A DNA stretch of 62,394 nucleotides from Lachnospiraceae bacterium (GCA_017500935.1 JAFVXW010000045.1:1-62394), one strand, 5' to 3'. Positions 44,894 to 54,417 are shown, counted from the first letter of the stretch. The notes: generated from the sequence alone by a model not told the origin. Translations and numbers: made by a program.

Positions 44894-46001
44894 CATACTC
44901 TCCTGCACTTTCTGCCGGAATCCAGAAATAAAAGCGTGCACCGCCCTCTTTCCTGTTTTCAGCCTTCATCATTCCTTTATGCGCCTTTACTATACTCATA
45001 CATACAGAAAGTCCGATTCCCATATTGCGTTTGGTATCATATTCATCATACTGTCCGGACTGCAGCTGACCGTCAAACAGGATCGGCAGAATATTTTCCT
45101 TAATTCCCTCTCCGTCATCTTCGACAGCAAAATACACTCTGTTTTTTTCCTCCCAGACCCGGACCGTAATATTTTTCGTCGTTTTTCCATGTAAAATCGC
45201 ATTTTCAAACAGATTCACCAAAACCTGCTCGATCAAAATCCCATCCATGGCAACCAGCAGCATATCCTGAGGCATATCAATACGTATTTCTGCTTCCGGA
45301 AAACGCTTTTCAAATTTGACTACAGCGCCGCTGATGATTTCCTCCACAACCTCTTCTGTGGTGGAAATACGTGCCCTTTCCCCATTGATACGGGTGACGG
45401 AAAGAAGATTCTCTACAATCCGGATCAGCCACTGTGCTTCCTCGCGGATATCTTCCAGAAGTTCTATCTTCTGGGATTTTTCCAGTGAATCATAATTGTC
45501 GATCATCCCGGACGCAGAGCCTAGAATCGAAGTCAGCGGAGTCCGGATATCATGTGATACCGCACGCAGCAGATTTCCGCGCATTTTTTCCTTCTCTGCT
45601 TCCAGCCGGATCAGTTCCTTTTCCTTAATCTGGGTGGTAAGCGTACTGACAAACAATGCCACCGCCAGCAGCACGATAAATGTGATCGGATATCCTGTGA
45701 TCGTAAAATTGAATGCAAAATACGGATAGGTAAACGCATAATTAACCGCTACCACAGAGATCATGGATGCCACAATGCCATACAGATACCCTTCTGTATA
45801 TCTGGATATCAATAAAACTGCCAGCACATACAAAAGAGGAACATGGGTTCCCACCTGCGAACCTTCTATTTCAAAACGCTGCAGTCCAAAACAAATCAGT
45901 GTGGCAGCACCCAGAAAAGAAAATGTGACTGCACTGTGCCGGACCGCTTTTTTCCATTGAAAAATCCTTTGCGTCCTATTTTCACTATACTTTATTTTCA
46001 T
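44880..46001 (-). CDS. KdpD-like sensor histidine kinase without the N-terminal KdpD/USP domains
   Basis: 373 residues. Four hydrophobic segments (about 22-40, 56-68, 72-90, 103-122) as in the DUF4118 part of KdpD; phospho-accepting His150 in AVSHDIRTPL; ATPase domain with NLFENAILHG and a GIGLSVCMSIVKAHKG G2 box. Full-length KdpD has about 900 residues with an N-terminal K+-sensing and universal-stress part; that half is absent here. It probably senses something other than the classical KdpD signal. Confidence 0.85.
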   Translation of the reverse strand: MKIKYSENRTQRIFQWKKAVRHSAVTFSFLGAATLICFGLQRFEIEGSQVGTHVPLLYVLAVLLISRYTEGYLYGIVASMISVVAVNYAFTYPYFAFNFTITGYPITFIVLLAVALFVSTLTTQIKEKELIRLEAEKEKMRGNLLRAVSHDIRTPLTSILGSASGMIDNYDSLEKSQKIELLEDIREEAQWLIRIVENLLSVTRINGERARISTTEEVVEEIISGAVVKFEKRFPEAEIRIDMPQDMLLVAMDGILIEQVLVNLFENAILHGKTTKNITVRVWEEKNRVYFAVEDDGEGIKENILPILFDGQLQSGQYDEYDTKRNMGIGLSVCMSIVKAHKGMMKAENRKEGGARFYFWIPAESAGEYGNQG

Positions 46002-46035
46002 ATAGCATTCTTATCCTTTCCGCCTCCCCCAAATA

Positions 46036-46081
46036 CAAAAAAAGCGACGCTGTCATCGTAAAAATGAAAGCGACGCTTTTG
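46036..46081. terminator. Terminator/attenuator before the kinase gene
   Basis: Arms AGCGACGCT (46043-46051) and AGCGACGCT (46069-46077) pair with one central mismatch and are flanked by A-run and T-run. It separates the 48-residue membrane protein from the kinase gene and can act on both strands. Confidence 0.65.
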
Positions 46082-46177
46082 TTACATTTTGCTTTTCCCG
46101 GTGAATTTTTACATTCAGCAAAACAGCGTCAGCAGTATTTGTCTGTGACATTATTTTACCTTATATACCGATAGGAA

Positions 46178-46324
46178 TCAATCGTAAAGGGATGCTCCGG
46201 TTCTCACTTTGTTTAACACCTTCTGAACAATGATCACAGGGATGCTGAGTGTAATGTAAATAGTAGGGATACCGCCCAGTAATGCCATAACGATAACCAG
46301 AATCCAGCTTAAAATATTTGCCAT
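46178..46324 (-). CDS. 48-residue membrane protein upstream of the KdpDE-like pair
   Basis: ATG at 46322-46324 with AAGGAG eight bases upstream, TGA at 46178-46180. The peptide starts MANILSWILVIVMALLGGIP and has one or two hydrophobic helices (residues 4-20 and 22-34) then a basic tail KVLNKVRTG. Unknown function. It ends before a terminator, about 180 bases upstream of the kinase. Small membrane peptides often modulate sensor kinases, but that link is only positional. Confidence 0.6.
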   Translation of the reverse strand: MANILSWILVIVMALLGGIPTIYITLSIPVIIVQKVLNKVRTGASLYD

Positions 46325-46470
46325 TTTTATCTCTCCTTACAGTAAAAGATTGTCGAATCATTCTAAAACCTGAACAATTCGCATCATACCATAGGATATT
46401 CCGGCATTCCAGTTTACGGGATTGTCCTTAACCGCGGTTTAACCCCGACATATTTTTTCTTAGCAGATTA

Positions 46471-48291
46471 TTAACTCGCAGGAGTTTCTTGGTAATACTG
46501 AGCCTGTGCTTCCCACAGCTGCCGATACAGACCGTCCTGCTCTTTCAACACCTCATGTTTTCCCCGCTGCACCAGCTTTCCCTGATCAAAAACCAGAATA
46601 TCCTCACAAAACCGGCAGGATGCCAGTCTGTGCGAGATATACAGTGCCGTTTTTTTACCGACCATCCGGTCGAATCCGGCATAAACTTCACATTCAGCCA
46701 AAGGATCCAGTGATGCCGTCGGTTCATCCATGATCACCAGCGGTGCATCCTTATAAATTGCCCGCGCAATGGCCATTTTCTGTCTTTCTCCACCGGAAAA
46801 AGCTACACCGCTGCTGTCATAATCTTTTCCCACAAAGGTATGCAGTCTGTCATGCAGACTCTGTATCCGTTGTTCCAAACCGACTTTGCGCAGTGCATCC
46901 CACACCCGGTTTTCCTCCGGTCTTGCTGATGCCGCAATATTTTCGCCCACTTCCAGATCAAAAATAACAAAATCCTGAAATACCACAGAAAACAGATCAC
47001 AGTATTCCTGATAATCATATTTGCGGATATCAATTCCGTTCACCTTAATACAACCTTCTGTCACATCATAAAGACGGCACAAAAGCTTGATAAAAGTTGT
47101 TTTTCCGGAGCCGTTTTTTCCCACAATGGCCATTTTCTCACCAATAACAAAGGAGCAGGAAAGATCCTTGATCACGTCGGTATCTGTCCCCGGATACCGG
47201 AAAGAAACATGGTCAAATTCCACTAAAAAGCGATGATCTCTGCGTTTTTCAACCGGAATGGTTCCCGGATATTTTCGGTCGCCCAATCCCATAAATTCCA
47301 GATAATCTTTGGCATACATAGCCGCCTGCTTGGTGTTTGCCAGAAAGGTTCCCAAAAGTGAAACCGCCTGAACCATCTGCAGTACACAGGAAATATAAAC
47401 TACCACATCGCCGACTGAAATTGTCCCCTGATTTGCCTGCCATCCAACATACAAGTATACAAAAAGTCCCATTCCTGCATTCAGTGCGCCTCTGCTCCAG
47501 TTTCGTTTTGTATACAGCCAGCTGATCTGTCTGTTCCTTTTCTGCAGATACCGACATACTTCATCCAATTCCCGTTCCACATTTTTCTGCCATTCCAATA
47601 TCCTGATATCCTTTTGATTGTCACTTTGAGACAACAGTTTTACATAATATCCCTCTTTATGAAAGCTGCCCATCAAATCATCATATCCTTTATTTGCAGC
47701 TTTTGTATAGTAAAAACTCAGCTTGTTTCCCACCCAATAACAGATTAACAAAAGGCCTGTAAAAATGCCTGTCAGCATAAAATCTTTCCAGGTTCTGCCA
47801 CGAAGCAGTGCCGGAAAAAACACACCGGCAGAAATGACGATGACAATTCCCCCAGTGAGCAAGGATTTTACATTCATCAAAAGCCAGCCTCTGGTACCAA
47901 AATAGGAGCGCGCAAATGCAGCGCTGCGAAGCTCCTGTACTCGCGCTTCCTCCAGATATTCATAATCCATCGTCAGACTTTTCTGATTCAATTCCCTTGA
48001 TTCCAGTTCCTTTGTATAATCCTGTCTGCGCTCATAGTTTTCTTTCGTCCATGATAATACAATCCGTACGGCCAATTCACCAGCCAGCAGATAAAACAGA
48101 TACCAAAACAAAGTACCCGCATCCTTTCCTGCATAAATTCCATCCAGCAAAAGGCCCATACAGAAAATTCGCACAAATGGCTGTATCGCATGTGCGACAG
48201 CCATTATGATGACATAACAGGCTGTCCCTTTTTCCCGTTTTGCAATATCGCAAAACAGAATCCAGATCAGCTTCCACTCCTGTTTACTCAT
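46471..48291 (-). CDS. ABC exporter subunit (membrane and ATPase half), second of pair
   Basis: 606 residues from the ATG at 48289-48291, which overlaps the stop of the upstream subunit (ATGAGTAA). An N-terminal six-helix type I exporter domain and a C-terminal ATPase with Walker A GKNGSGKTTFIK, Q-loop SVVFQDFVIF, signature FSGGERQKMAIARA and Walker B VIMDEPTASLD. All catalytic residues are canonical. It forms a heterodimer with the neighbouring subunit; the exported substrate (peptide, lipid or drug) is unknown. No peptidase domain. Confidence 0.9.
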   Translation of the reverse strand: MSKQEWKLIWILFCDIAKREKGTACYVIIMAVAHAIQPFVRIFCMGLLLDGIYAGKDAGTLFWYLFYLLAGELAVRIVLSWTKENYERRQDYTKELESRELNQKSLTMDYEYLEEARVQELRSAAFARSYFGTRGWLLMNVKSLLTGGIVIVISAGVFFPALLRGRTWKDFMLTGIFTGLLLICYWVGNKLSFYYTKAANKGYDDLMGSFHKEGYYVKLLSQSDNQKDIRILEWQKNVERELDEVCRYLQKRNRQISWLYTKRNWSRGALNAGMGLFVYLYVGWQANQGTISVGDVVVYISCVLQMVQAVSLLGTFLANTKQAAMYAKDYLEFMGLGDRKYPGTIPVEKRRDHRFLVEFDHVSFRYPGTDTDVIKDLSCSFVIGEKMAIVGKNGSGKTTFIKLLCRLYDVTEGCIKVNGIDIRKYDYQEYCDLFSVVFQDFVIFDLEVGENIAASARPEENRVWDALRKVGLEQRIQSLHDRLHTFVGKDYDSSGVAFSGGERQKMAIARAIYKDAPLVIMDEPTASLDPLAECEVYAGFDRMVGKKTALYISHRLASCRFCEDILVFDQGKLVQRGKHEVLKEQDGLYRQLWEAQAQYYQETPAS

Positions 48292-50101
48292 TGGAAATCC
48301 CCTTTTCTCTGTAGTATTTACTCTGCACTTCAAAAAGCTGTGCATAACGGTCACCGCATTTCATCAGGCTGTCATGCGTTCCTTCTTCCACAATACAGCC
48401 ATCCTCCATCAGCAGAATACGATCGCAAAACCGGGTACTGGACAAGCGGTGAGAAATGAAAATACAGGTTCGTTCTCCTGCAGCTTCTTTATATTTCAGA
48501 TACAGTTCATTTTCCGCGATAGGGTCCAGTGCCGCCGTCGGCTCATCCAAAATCAGGATTGGTGCTTTTTTGTACAGTGTTCTGGCAAACAAAAGCTTCT
48601 GCCGTTCACCGCCCGAAAAATCCAGCGCATCCGGATAAACTTCCCGTACCAGACGAGTTTCACCTTTGTGTAAAAGACTGTTGTATTTTTCCATAAATCC
48701 GGATAGTTCCAGACTTCTGTTTAATCTATCCCGTTCAATTTCTCCGGCATTTTGAGCTGTCAGATTTTCGTCCAGTGTAAAAGGCAAAACAGCCGAATCC
48801 TGAAACAAAACCGCAAGCATCTGCTGATAAGCTTCTCTGCCGTACTGCCTCTGCGGGATTCCATTTACCAGAATTTCTCCACTTGTGGGCTTGTAAAAAC
48901 CACACAAAAGTTTGACAAAGGTAGTTTTTCCTGCACCGTTTAATCCAATCAGCGCCAACTTTTCACCGGGACTGATCCGGAAGTTTAAATTTTTCAAAGT
49001 CGGAACCTTTTCACCCGGATAGGCAAAACTTACATCTTTAAAAATGATCTCTACCCCTTTTTCTTCTGTTATGCCGCCCTTGTTTCCCCAGCCTTCCTTT
49101 TCAGGAAGATCCAGAAATTCTCTGACATAACCCACTTGCAGATTGGAAGGATTCATGGACACAAACTCAGAGATCAGCTGATTTACATATACCGTGAAAT
49201 CACCGATCAGTCCGATATACAGCACAAAAGCGGAAACCGGAAGTTCGCCTCTGATAAAAAGCCAGAGCAGATAACCGTAAGAAAACCCGTTGAGTATAAA
49301 CTGCAGCAGCGCATCTGTCAGATGCCGACGGATATACCATACATGAATCCGCCTGTATACACCATCTATCTCTGCCAGAGAGGCATCATATTTTTCCAAA
49401 AGCCAGTCAGCCATCCGAAACAACCGGATATCCTTTCCTGCCTTTCGTTCCATAGCCTGTCGGTTGATATAGGCTGCTTTTTTTGAAAACGGTCCAACTT
49501 CCTTTTGTAATTCAAGATGTTTTCTGCGTACAAATCTGACAAGAAAAAAACTGCATACAGTATTCCCCACAGCCAGTATCAGAATCCATGTATTTTTTTG
49601 TACCAAAAGTGTTCCATACCATAAAATGCCGATCATAGCCCCCAGACTTACCGGAATCATATTCAGTAAAGCCCTGCATCTGTGCTCTGTTCCCAGAAAG
49701 TTCCATACATTTCCAATGAGTTTTGCACAGTCTGGCTGTTCCAGCAGATCATAATCCAGCTGCATGATTTTTTTGCCGCATTGAATCTCATAACTGCGGC
49801 ATAACATTACAGAATTTCGGTATGTATACTCATTCATTCCATCTGCCGCAGATTGCAGAAACCACATCAATACTGCCAGTCCCCCGATCACTCCCAGCAG
49901 CTTTCCTATAGATTCTGCCTCTTCCAGCCCCTGCACCAGTCTGGCAGGAATCCATACTGCCAGATATCCCGCAAACACATTGGGAAGCACCGGCAAAAAC
50001 TGAAAATAAAACAGCCATTTGTCCCACTGCCTGGTCATGCGAAGATTGAACAGGATATTTCCAAACCAGTTATATTGTCTGCTTTTTTGTCTTTCTTTCA
50101 T
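48284..50101 (-). CDS. ABC exporter subunit (membrane and ATPase half), first of pair
   Basis: 605 residues from the ATG at 50099-50101, six bases after GGAG; another ATG one codon earlier is closer. Six membrane helices and an ATPase with Walker A GLNGAGKTTFVK, Q-loop AVLFQDSAVL, signature FSGGERQKLLFART and Walker B LILDEPTAALD. Both subunits keep the catalytic Glu, unlike many heterodimeric exporters in which one site is degenerate. It begins a two-gene operon with a promoter at 50147-50174. Confidence 0.9.
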   Translation of the reverse strand: MKERQKSRQYNWFGNILFNLRMTRQWDKWLFYFQFLPVLPNVFAGYLAVWIPARLVQGLEEAESIGKLLGVIGGLAVLMWFLQSAADGMNEYTYRNSVMLCRSYEIQCGKKIMQLDYDLLEQPDCAKLIGNVWNFLGTEHRCRALLNMIPVSLGAMIGILWYGTLLVQKNTWILILAVGNTVCSFFLVRFVRRKHLELQKEVGPFSKKAAYINRQAMERKAGKDIRLFRMADWLLEKYDASLAEIDGVYRRIHVWYIRRHLTDALLQFILNGFSYGYLLWLFIRGELPVSAFVLYIGLIGDFTVYVNQLISEFVSMNPSNLQVGYVREFLDLPEKEGWGNKGGITEEKGVEIIFKDVSFAYPGEKVPTLKNLNFRISPGEKLALIGLNGAGKTTFVKLLCGFYKPTSGEILVNGIPQRQYGREAYQQMLAVLFQDSAVLPFTLDENLTAQNAGEIERDRLNRSLELSGFMEKYNSLLHKGETRLVREVYPDALDFSGGERQKLLFARTLYKKAPILILDEPTAALDPIAENELYLKYKEAAGERTCIFISHRLSSTRFCDRILLMEDGCIVEEGTHDSLMKCGDRYAQLFEVQSKYYREKGISNE

Positions 50102-50146
50102 CATATTCTCCTGCCATATCATTTTCATTCAGAAATTACTGTTTCT

Positions 50147-50174
50147 ATTGTACACGCAATTGATCCGCTGACAG
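50147..50174 (-). promoter_or_regulatory. Promoter of the ABC exporter operon
   Basis: -35 CTGTCA (50169-50174), 16-bp spacer, -10 TACAAT (50147-50152). The imperfect -35 fits an activated promoter; direct repeats lie 38 bases upstream. Confidence 0.55.
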
Positions 50175-50211
50175 TTTTATCCTAACACATAATCATTCAA
50201 AATCCCAAAAC

Positions 50212-50241
50212 ATGCACGAAAGGATGTATATTATGCACGAA
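50212..50241 (-). promoter_or_regulatory. Direct repeats resembling a LytTR operator
   Basis: Minus strand: TTCGTGCAT, 12 bases, TTCGTGCAT (50233-50241 and 50212-50220). Two 9-base direct repeats with a 12-base spacer is the geometry bound by LytTR-type response regulators. They lie upstream of the ABC exporter promoter; a LytTR regulator is encoded at 52297-53028. Confidence 0.45.
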
Positions 50242-50266
50242 CGGTATCTTTTTTATTTTTCCATTC

Positions 50267-50293
50267 AAAAAGGCTGCCGTTTTACCGGCAGCC
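50267..50293 (-). terminator. Terminator after the alcohol dehydrogenase gene
   Basis: Eight-base perfect stem GGCTGCCG/CGGCAGCC (50272-50279 with 50286-50293), then five Ts on the minus strand. Confidence 0.9.
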
Positions 50294-50314
50294 TAAATTG
50301 TTTATATTTATCAT

Positions 50315-51490
50315 TTACAGCATCAGTCTGTAAATATTTGCCACATCTTCTTCCTGCAGAACCACAAAACCGCCCTGTGTACCGCTGTTTCCGTTTCCGT
50401 AGCAGGCTGTATGCGCCAGATAAGGAATATCTTCCTCCTTGCCTCCCACTTCAGCCAATGTCTGCGGCATACCGATGGAACGCAGGAAATTACGAAATGC
50501 AGTAATACCGGCTTTCGCAGTCACTTCAGGATGCGCAAAGTCCATAGGACATCCCCATACGCGGTTGGCAACCTGCGCAAAACGCATCACATCATGCTCC
50601 ATATTGTATTCCATCCACGCAGGGAACACCACCGCAAGACCAGCCCCGTGTGCACAGTCGTAAAGTGCAGACAGCTCATGCTCAATGTTATGGCTTGCCC
50701 AATCCTGCTCTCTTCCCACACCGCAGCAGTCATTGTGCGCCATCATACCGGCCCACATAATATTAGCTCTTGCCTGATAGTCATCCGGATCGGCAATTAC
50801 CCTGGGTGCCTCATGGATCATAGTCATCAAAAGACCTTCGATCACTCTGTCTGTCACTTCCACATCCTTCGTATTGGTAAAATAGCGTTCAAACAGGTGT
50901 GCCATAATATCTGTGATACCTGCCGCCGTCTGAAATGCCGGCAAAGTCTGTGTCAGAGCAGGATTCAGAATAGAAAATACAGGGCGCATCACGTCTCCTG
51001 ATGCCGCACGTTTTAACATTCCTTCTTCCTTTGTGATAACAGAACCGTCACTGCCTTCACTTCCCGCTGCCGCAATGGTCAGCACAGTTGCCACAGGCAA
51101 TGCTTTTTCAACAGGTTTTCCGCAGTAATAATCCCAGAAATCACCGTCATATAAAACGCCTGCTGCGATTGCTTTTGCTGAATCAATAGTACTTCCGCCG
51201 CCCACAGCAAGAATAAAATCCACGTTTTCTTTTCTGCAAAGTTCAATGCCTTCATATACAAGACCGCTTCTGGGATTGGGCTTTACGCCGCCCAGTTCTG
51301 CCCAGGCAATGCCTTCTGCTTCCAAAGAAGCTTTCACACGATCCAGCAAGCCTGAACGCACCACACTGCCGCCGCCAAAATGGATCAGCACCTTTGTTCC
51401 CCCAAAACGTCTGACATACTTACCGGTATTGTTTTCTTCATCTTTTCCGAACACAAAATAAGTCGGACTGTAAAAAGTAAAATTGTTCAT
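50315..51490 (-). CDS. Iron-containing alcohol dehydrogenase (butanol dehydrogenase type)
   Basis: 391 residues from the ATG at 51488-51490 with GGGAGG six bases upstream. NAD(P)-binding GGGSTIDSAKAIA, and the metal-site segment GITDIMAHLFERYF plus HNIEHELSALYDCAHGAGLA that supplies Asp and three His ligands. It resembles YqhD/BdhA enzymes that reduce aldehydes to alcohols. Monocistronic, with a terminator after it. Confidence 0.92.
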   Translation of the reverse strand: MNNFTFYSPTYFVFGKDEENNTGKYVRRFGGTKVLIHFGGGSVVRSGLLDRVKASLEAEGIAWAELGGVKPNPRSGLVYEGIELCRKENVDFILAVGGGSTIDSAKAIAAGVLYDGDFWDYYCGKPVEKALPVATVLTIAAAGSEGSDGSVITKEEGMLKRAASGDVMRPVFSILNPALTQTLPAFQTAAGITDIMAHLFERYFTNTKDVEVTDRVIEGLLMTMIHEAPRVIADPDDYQARANIMWAGMMAHNDCCGVGREQDWASHNIEHELSALYDCAHGAGLAVVFPAWMEYNMEHDVMRFAQVANRVWGCPMDFAHPEVTAKAGITAFRNFLRSIGMPQTLAEVGGKEEDIPYLAHTACYGNGNSGTQGGFVVLQEEDVANIYRLML

Positions 51491-51574
51491 CCTGTACCTC
51501 CCGAACAATACAATCGGAACGCGCTGTTCCGTATCCATTTCATCATACTATGATTTGTTTCTGTACACAAGCGG

Positions 51575-52300
51575 CTATTTTACCAGCGGCAGCATCACTT
51601 CTGTCGCAAAAATTCCATCCTCTGTCTGTCGGTTTACAAATCCCTTATACTTGGCAGCAATACTGTCAATCCTGAATAACCCAAAGCCATGATGACCTGA
51701 TTTTACGGAACGAAAGCTGTTTCCGTTCTTTTTGACATGTCCTGCTGTCGAATTTGTCACAGACAGATACAGCTGTTTTTTTACAATATCCACATACACC
51801 CGGATAAAACGTTCTGCAGGGTCTGCAATTTCCATACAAGCCTCCATCGCATTATCAAGCAGATTTCCAATGATCACCGCCAGATCAATTCCCGAAATCT
51901 CAATATTCTGCGGCACAATCGCTGTGGCATCCACCCTGATTTTTCTTTCTGCGATCATGGTCAATTTGCTGTTTAAAATGGCATCCACCATCACATTGCC
52001 TGTTTTCAGTACGGTATCCACCTGTGTCAGATCCTCATGCAGTTTATCCAGATACCGGTCTGCTTCCTCATATTGCCCCAGATCCATATTTGCCTTGAGA
52101 ACCTGAATGTGATTATGGTAATCATGCCGCCATCCCCGCATTTTACGGTACATAGCCTCCACTTCATCATAATGCCGGTCCACCAGATCGTTCTGAAAAC
52201 GTGAAATCCGCCTGTTCACAAACCAGGGCATGAAAAAAATCCACAGCCCCAGATTAATCAGCAGAATCAGCAGCAAAAATCCAATGACAATCCCGTTCAT
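51575..52300 (-). CDS. GHKL sensor histidine kinase with a single membrane helix
   Basis: 241 residues. One N-terminal membrane helix (5-26), then a coiled coil with likely phospho-acceptor His59 in RHDYHNH, and a GHKL ATPase with NLLDNAMEAC and HGFGLFRIDSI. AgrC- and ComD-type kinases have six or seven helices, so this is a minimal form that may rely on another sensor. Its ATG overlaps the regulator stop (ATGA). Likely partner is the LytTR regulator. Confidence 0.88.
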   Translation of the reverse strand: MNGIVIGFLLLILLINLGLWIFFMPWFVNRRISRFQNDLVDRHYDEVEAMYRKMRGWRHDYHNHIQVLKANMDLGQYEEADRYLDKLHEDLTQVDTVLKTGNVMVDAILNSKLTMIAERKIRVDATAIVPQNIEISGIDLAVIIGNLLDNAMEACMEIADPAERFIRVYVDIVKKQLYLSVTNSTAGHVKKNGNSFRSVKSGHHGFGLFRIDSIAAKYKGFVNRQTEDGIFATEVMLPLVK

Positions 52301-53028
52301 TCCATTTCCCCTTTTCTTAAGTCCAAAACACCGTAATTTCTTTTAAATGCTTCCTGCACCGCTTTCTGCATACTGCGGCTTATCGGAATTCTTGTCATAT
52401 CATCCAAAAGCAGCTCTGTTTTGGTAATGGCAGACAAATGCTGCATATTCACTACAAAGCTTCTGTGACACTGCACAAACTCATTTTTTTCCAAAAGCAT
52501 AGCTGCCGCTTTGGAAAAATTACTGCGCAGGCGATAAATTCCTTTTTTTGTGAACAGCATGGATTTATGCAGCTGCGCCTCAAGATACCATATATCACTG
52601 CATGGCATCAGAAAGGTTTCTTCTTCGGTTTCAATCACCAGTTTTTCTATAGCTTTATTACCGGTTTGCAGCCGGTCAAGTACGGAAAACAGCTTTTCTT
52701 TATGCAGAGGTTTTAACAGATAATGAAGAGCAGCCACTTCATAGCCCTGAGACATATACTGTTCATATCCTGTTACAAACAAAATGGGAATTTCTTCTTT
52801 CCGGCTTCTTAATTTTTCAGCCAGTTCCATGCCATTTAATGCTCCCATTTCAATATCCAGGATCAATAGATCAAAGTTTTTATCTTCTTCCCAGTCAAAC
52901 AGAAAACTTTCCGCATTATCAAAGCTGCTGCACTGCATGGGTATCTGTTTTTGCATCGCCCATTCCGCCAGATATTTTTTCAGAAGTTCCTGCGCAGAGC
53001 GTTCATCTTCACAGACTGCAACTCTCAT
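52297..53028 (-). CDS. LytTR-family response regulator
   Basis: 243 residues. Receiver domain with acidic pair Glu7/Asp8, phospho-Asp58 (LLILDIEMG) and Lys in LLKPL; C-terminal LytTR DNA-binding domain (KGIYRLRSNFSKAAAMLLEK and CHRSFVVNMQHL). Such regulators control bacteriocin, exporter and virulence genes through 9-base direct repeats. It follows the MATE gene by 45 bases and is coupled to the kinase. Confidence 0.92.
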   Translation of the reverse strand: MRVAVCEDERSAQELLKKYLAEWAMQKQIPMQCSSFDNAESFLFDWEEDKNFDLLILDIEMGALNGMELAEKLRSRKEEIPILFVTGYEQYMSQGYEVAALHYLLKPLHKEKLFSVLDRLQTGNKAIEKLVIETEEETFLMPCSDIWYLEAQLHKSMLFTKKGIYRLRSNFSKAAAMLLEKNEFVQCHRSFVVNMQHLSAITKTELLLDDMTRIPISRSMQKAVQEAFKRNYGVLDLRKGEME

Positions 53029-53073
53029 CCTTTCACCTACCTTCCTTTTATGCTGTCGTAAGTCCGAATTGTT

Positions 53074-54417
53074 TTATAGATTCGTCTGCGGTCCATAAAT
53101 CTTTTTCCGAAATACAATATAGGCAATCGTCAGAAACATTGCCGCAAAAAACCACCCGAGCGGATAGGAAAGAGTACGTCCGATAGGGCCAAACACCGGA
53201 ATCAGGATATAGGCAGAGATGATACAGCCGATCAGCTCTCCCACACCGGAAATAAGTGCCAGTTTACTGTAGCCCACCGCATCAAAAAAGAAACGTACCG
53301 CATGCAAAAAAGCCACCAGCACAAAACCGATTCCGTAATACATCCAATAATCCTTCCCATAAGCAATGATCACCGGATCATCAAACAGCCTGCCGTAATA
53401 CCACTCTCCAAGCAGCGCATACACGGCCCACGCAAAGACGCCGTTGGCAACACAGCCGATCCAGCTGATCTTTAAAAACTGTCTTACCCTGTCCATTTTA
53501 CCGGCTTCATAATTGGGCGGCACAACCACCGTGCAGACGGTTGCCAGCGCAGTCATCACACCGATCAGCGGAATTCCCACACTCAGAACGGAAATATAAT
53601 CCGCATCCAGATGCTTATTGGTCTGTACGGTTACCAGCATATAGCCCAGACTGCAGATGGCATTCTGCAGGGCGATCAGAAAACCGTAGCGGATGATACT
53701 GCCGATCAGTTTGAAATCAGGCTTTAATTCTGAAAAAGACAAACGCACCCGGCATCCGTGCTTTTTTAACAGCCAGAAGCTGACTGCCAAAAGCAGTACC
53801 GAATTGCTGGCAGGCAAAATCGCAGTGCCGCTTAAGCCGCCCCGGAACAAAATCAGGATGACTGCTGCCATAACAGTGGTTCCACAGGTATTGATGCAGT
53901 TTACGATAAAAATATCCGTCACCGATGCGATGCCGTTGACGATCATCACGATCAGACCGCCCACCGGAACGATCATATAGGAAATCATATAGATCACATA
54001 GTAGGTTTTTACATCTGCCAGAATTTCGGCCGGGATGCTTAAAATCTTCATGATCCAGTTCCTGCCCAAAAGCAAAAGCAGCATACACAAAATCTGCACC
54101 GCCAGAATTGCATAAATACCGTTTGCCGTGGAGCTGTTAAATCCGGCTTTTTCTGTCTGGGAATAAAATTTTGCCGTGCGGATCCATGCACCGGATACGA
54201 CACTGTTTACCACTGTCACATAGATGGAAGTTATCATACCGATATAACCGGCAACGGTAAAATAAACTGCTCCCACATATTTACTTAAAATTTCATTGGA
54301 AATAGCTGCCGTAGCAATGGAAATCAGGCTGGTCAGCACCAGCGGCAGGCCGATCGATAAGATCACTTTCCACATCGGATCATTTAAAAGATCCGGTTTC
54401 TTCTTTTCTTTTGCCAT
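53074..54417 (-). CDS. MATE-family multidrug/metabolite exporter
   Basis: 447 residues from the ATG at 54415-54417 with GGGAG six bases upstream. Twelve predicted helices in two MatE repeats (first near PLVLTSLISIATAAISNEIL, second near GFLIALQNAICSLGYMLVTV). Probably Na+ or H+ coupled; substrate unknown. First gene of a MATE-regulator-kinase operon, which suggests that the two-component system controls export. Confidence 0.9.
   Translation of the reverse strand: MAKEKKKPDLLNDPMWKVILSIGLPLVLTSLISIATAAISNEILSKYVGAVYFTVAGYIGMITSIYVTVVNSVVSGAWIRTAKFYSQTEKAGFNSSTANGIYAILAVQILCMLLLLLGRNWIMKILSIPAEILADVKTYYVIYMISYMIVPVGGLIVMIVNGIASVTDIFIVNCINTCGTTVMAAVILILFRGGLSGTAILPASNSVLLLAVSFWLLKKHGCRVRLSFSELKPDFKLIGSIIRYGFLIALQNAICSLGYMLVTVQTNKHLDADYISVLSVGIPLIGVMTALATVCTVVVPPNYEAGKMDRVRQFLKISWIGCVANGVFAWAVYALLGEWYYGRLFDDPVIIAYGKDYWMYYGIGFVLVAFLHAVRFFFDAVGYSKLALISGVGELIGCIISAYILIPVFGPIGRTLSYPLGWFFAAMFLTIAYIVFRKKIYGPQTNL

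Noticed and set aside
44189-46001. A complete kdpFABCDE potassium-uptake locus
   Set aside because: No pump subunit is encoded within the window on either side, and the kinase lacks the KdpD N-terminal half.
46471-50101. Bacteriocin exporter with a precursor peptide next to the ABC genes
   Set aside because: Neither ABC subunit has a peptidase domain, and no small frame with a double-glycine leader was found in the neighbouring gaps.
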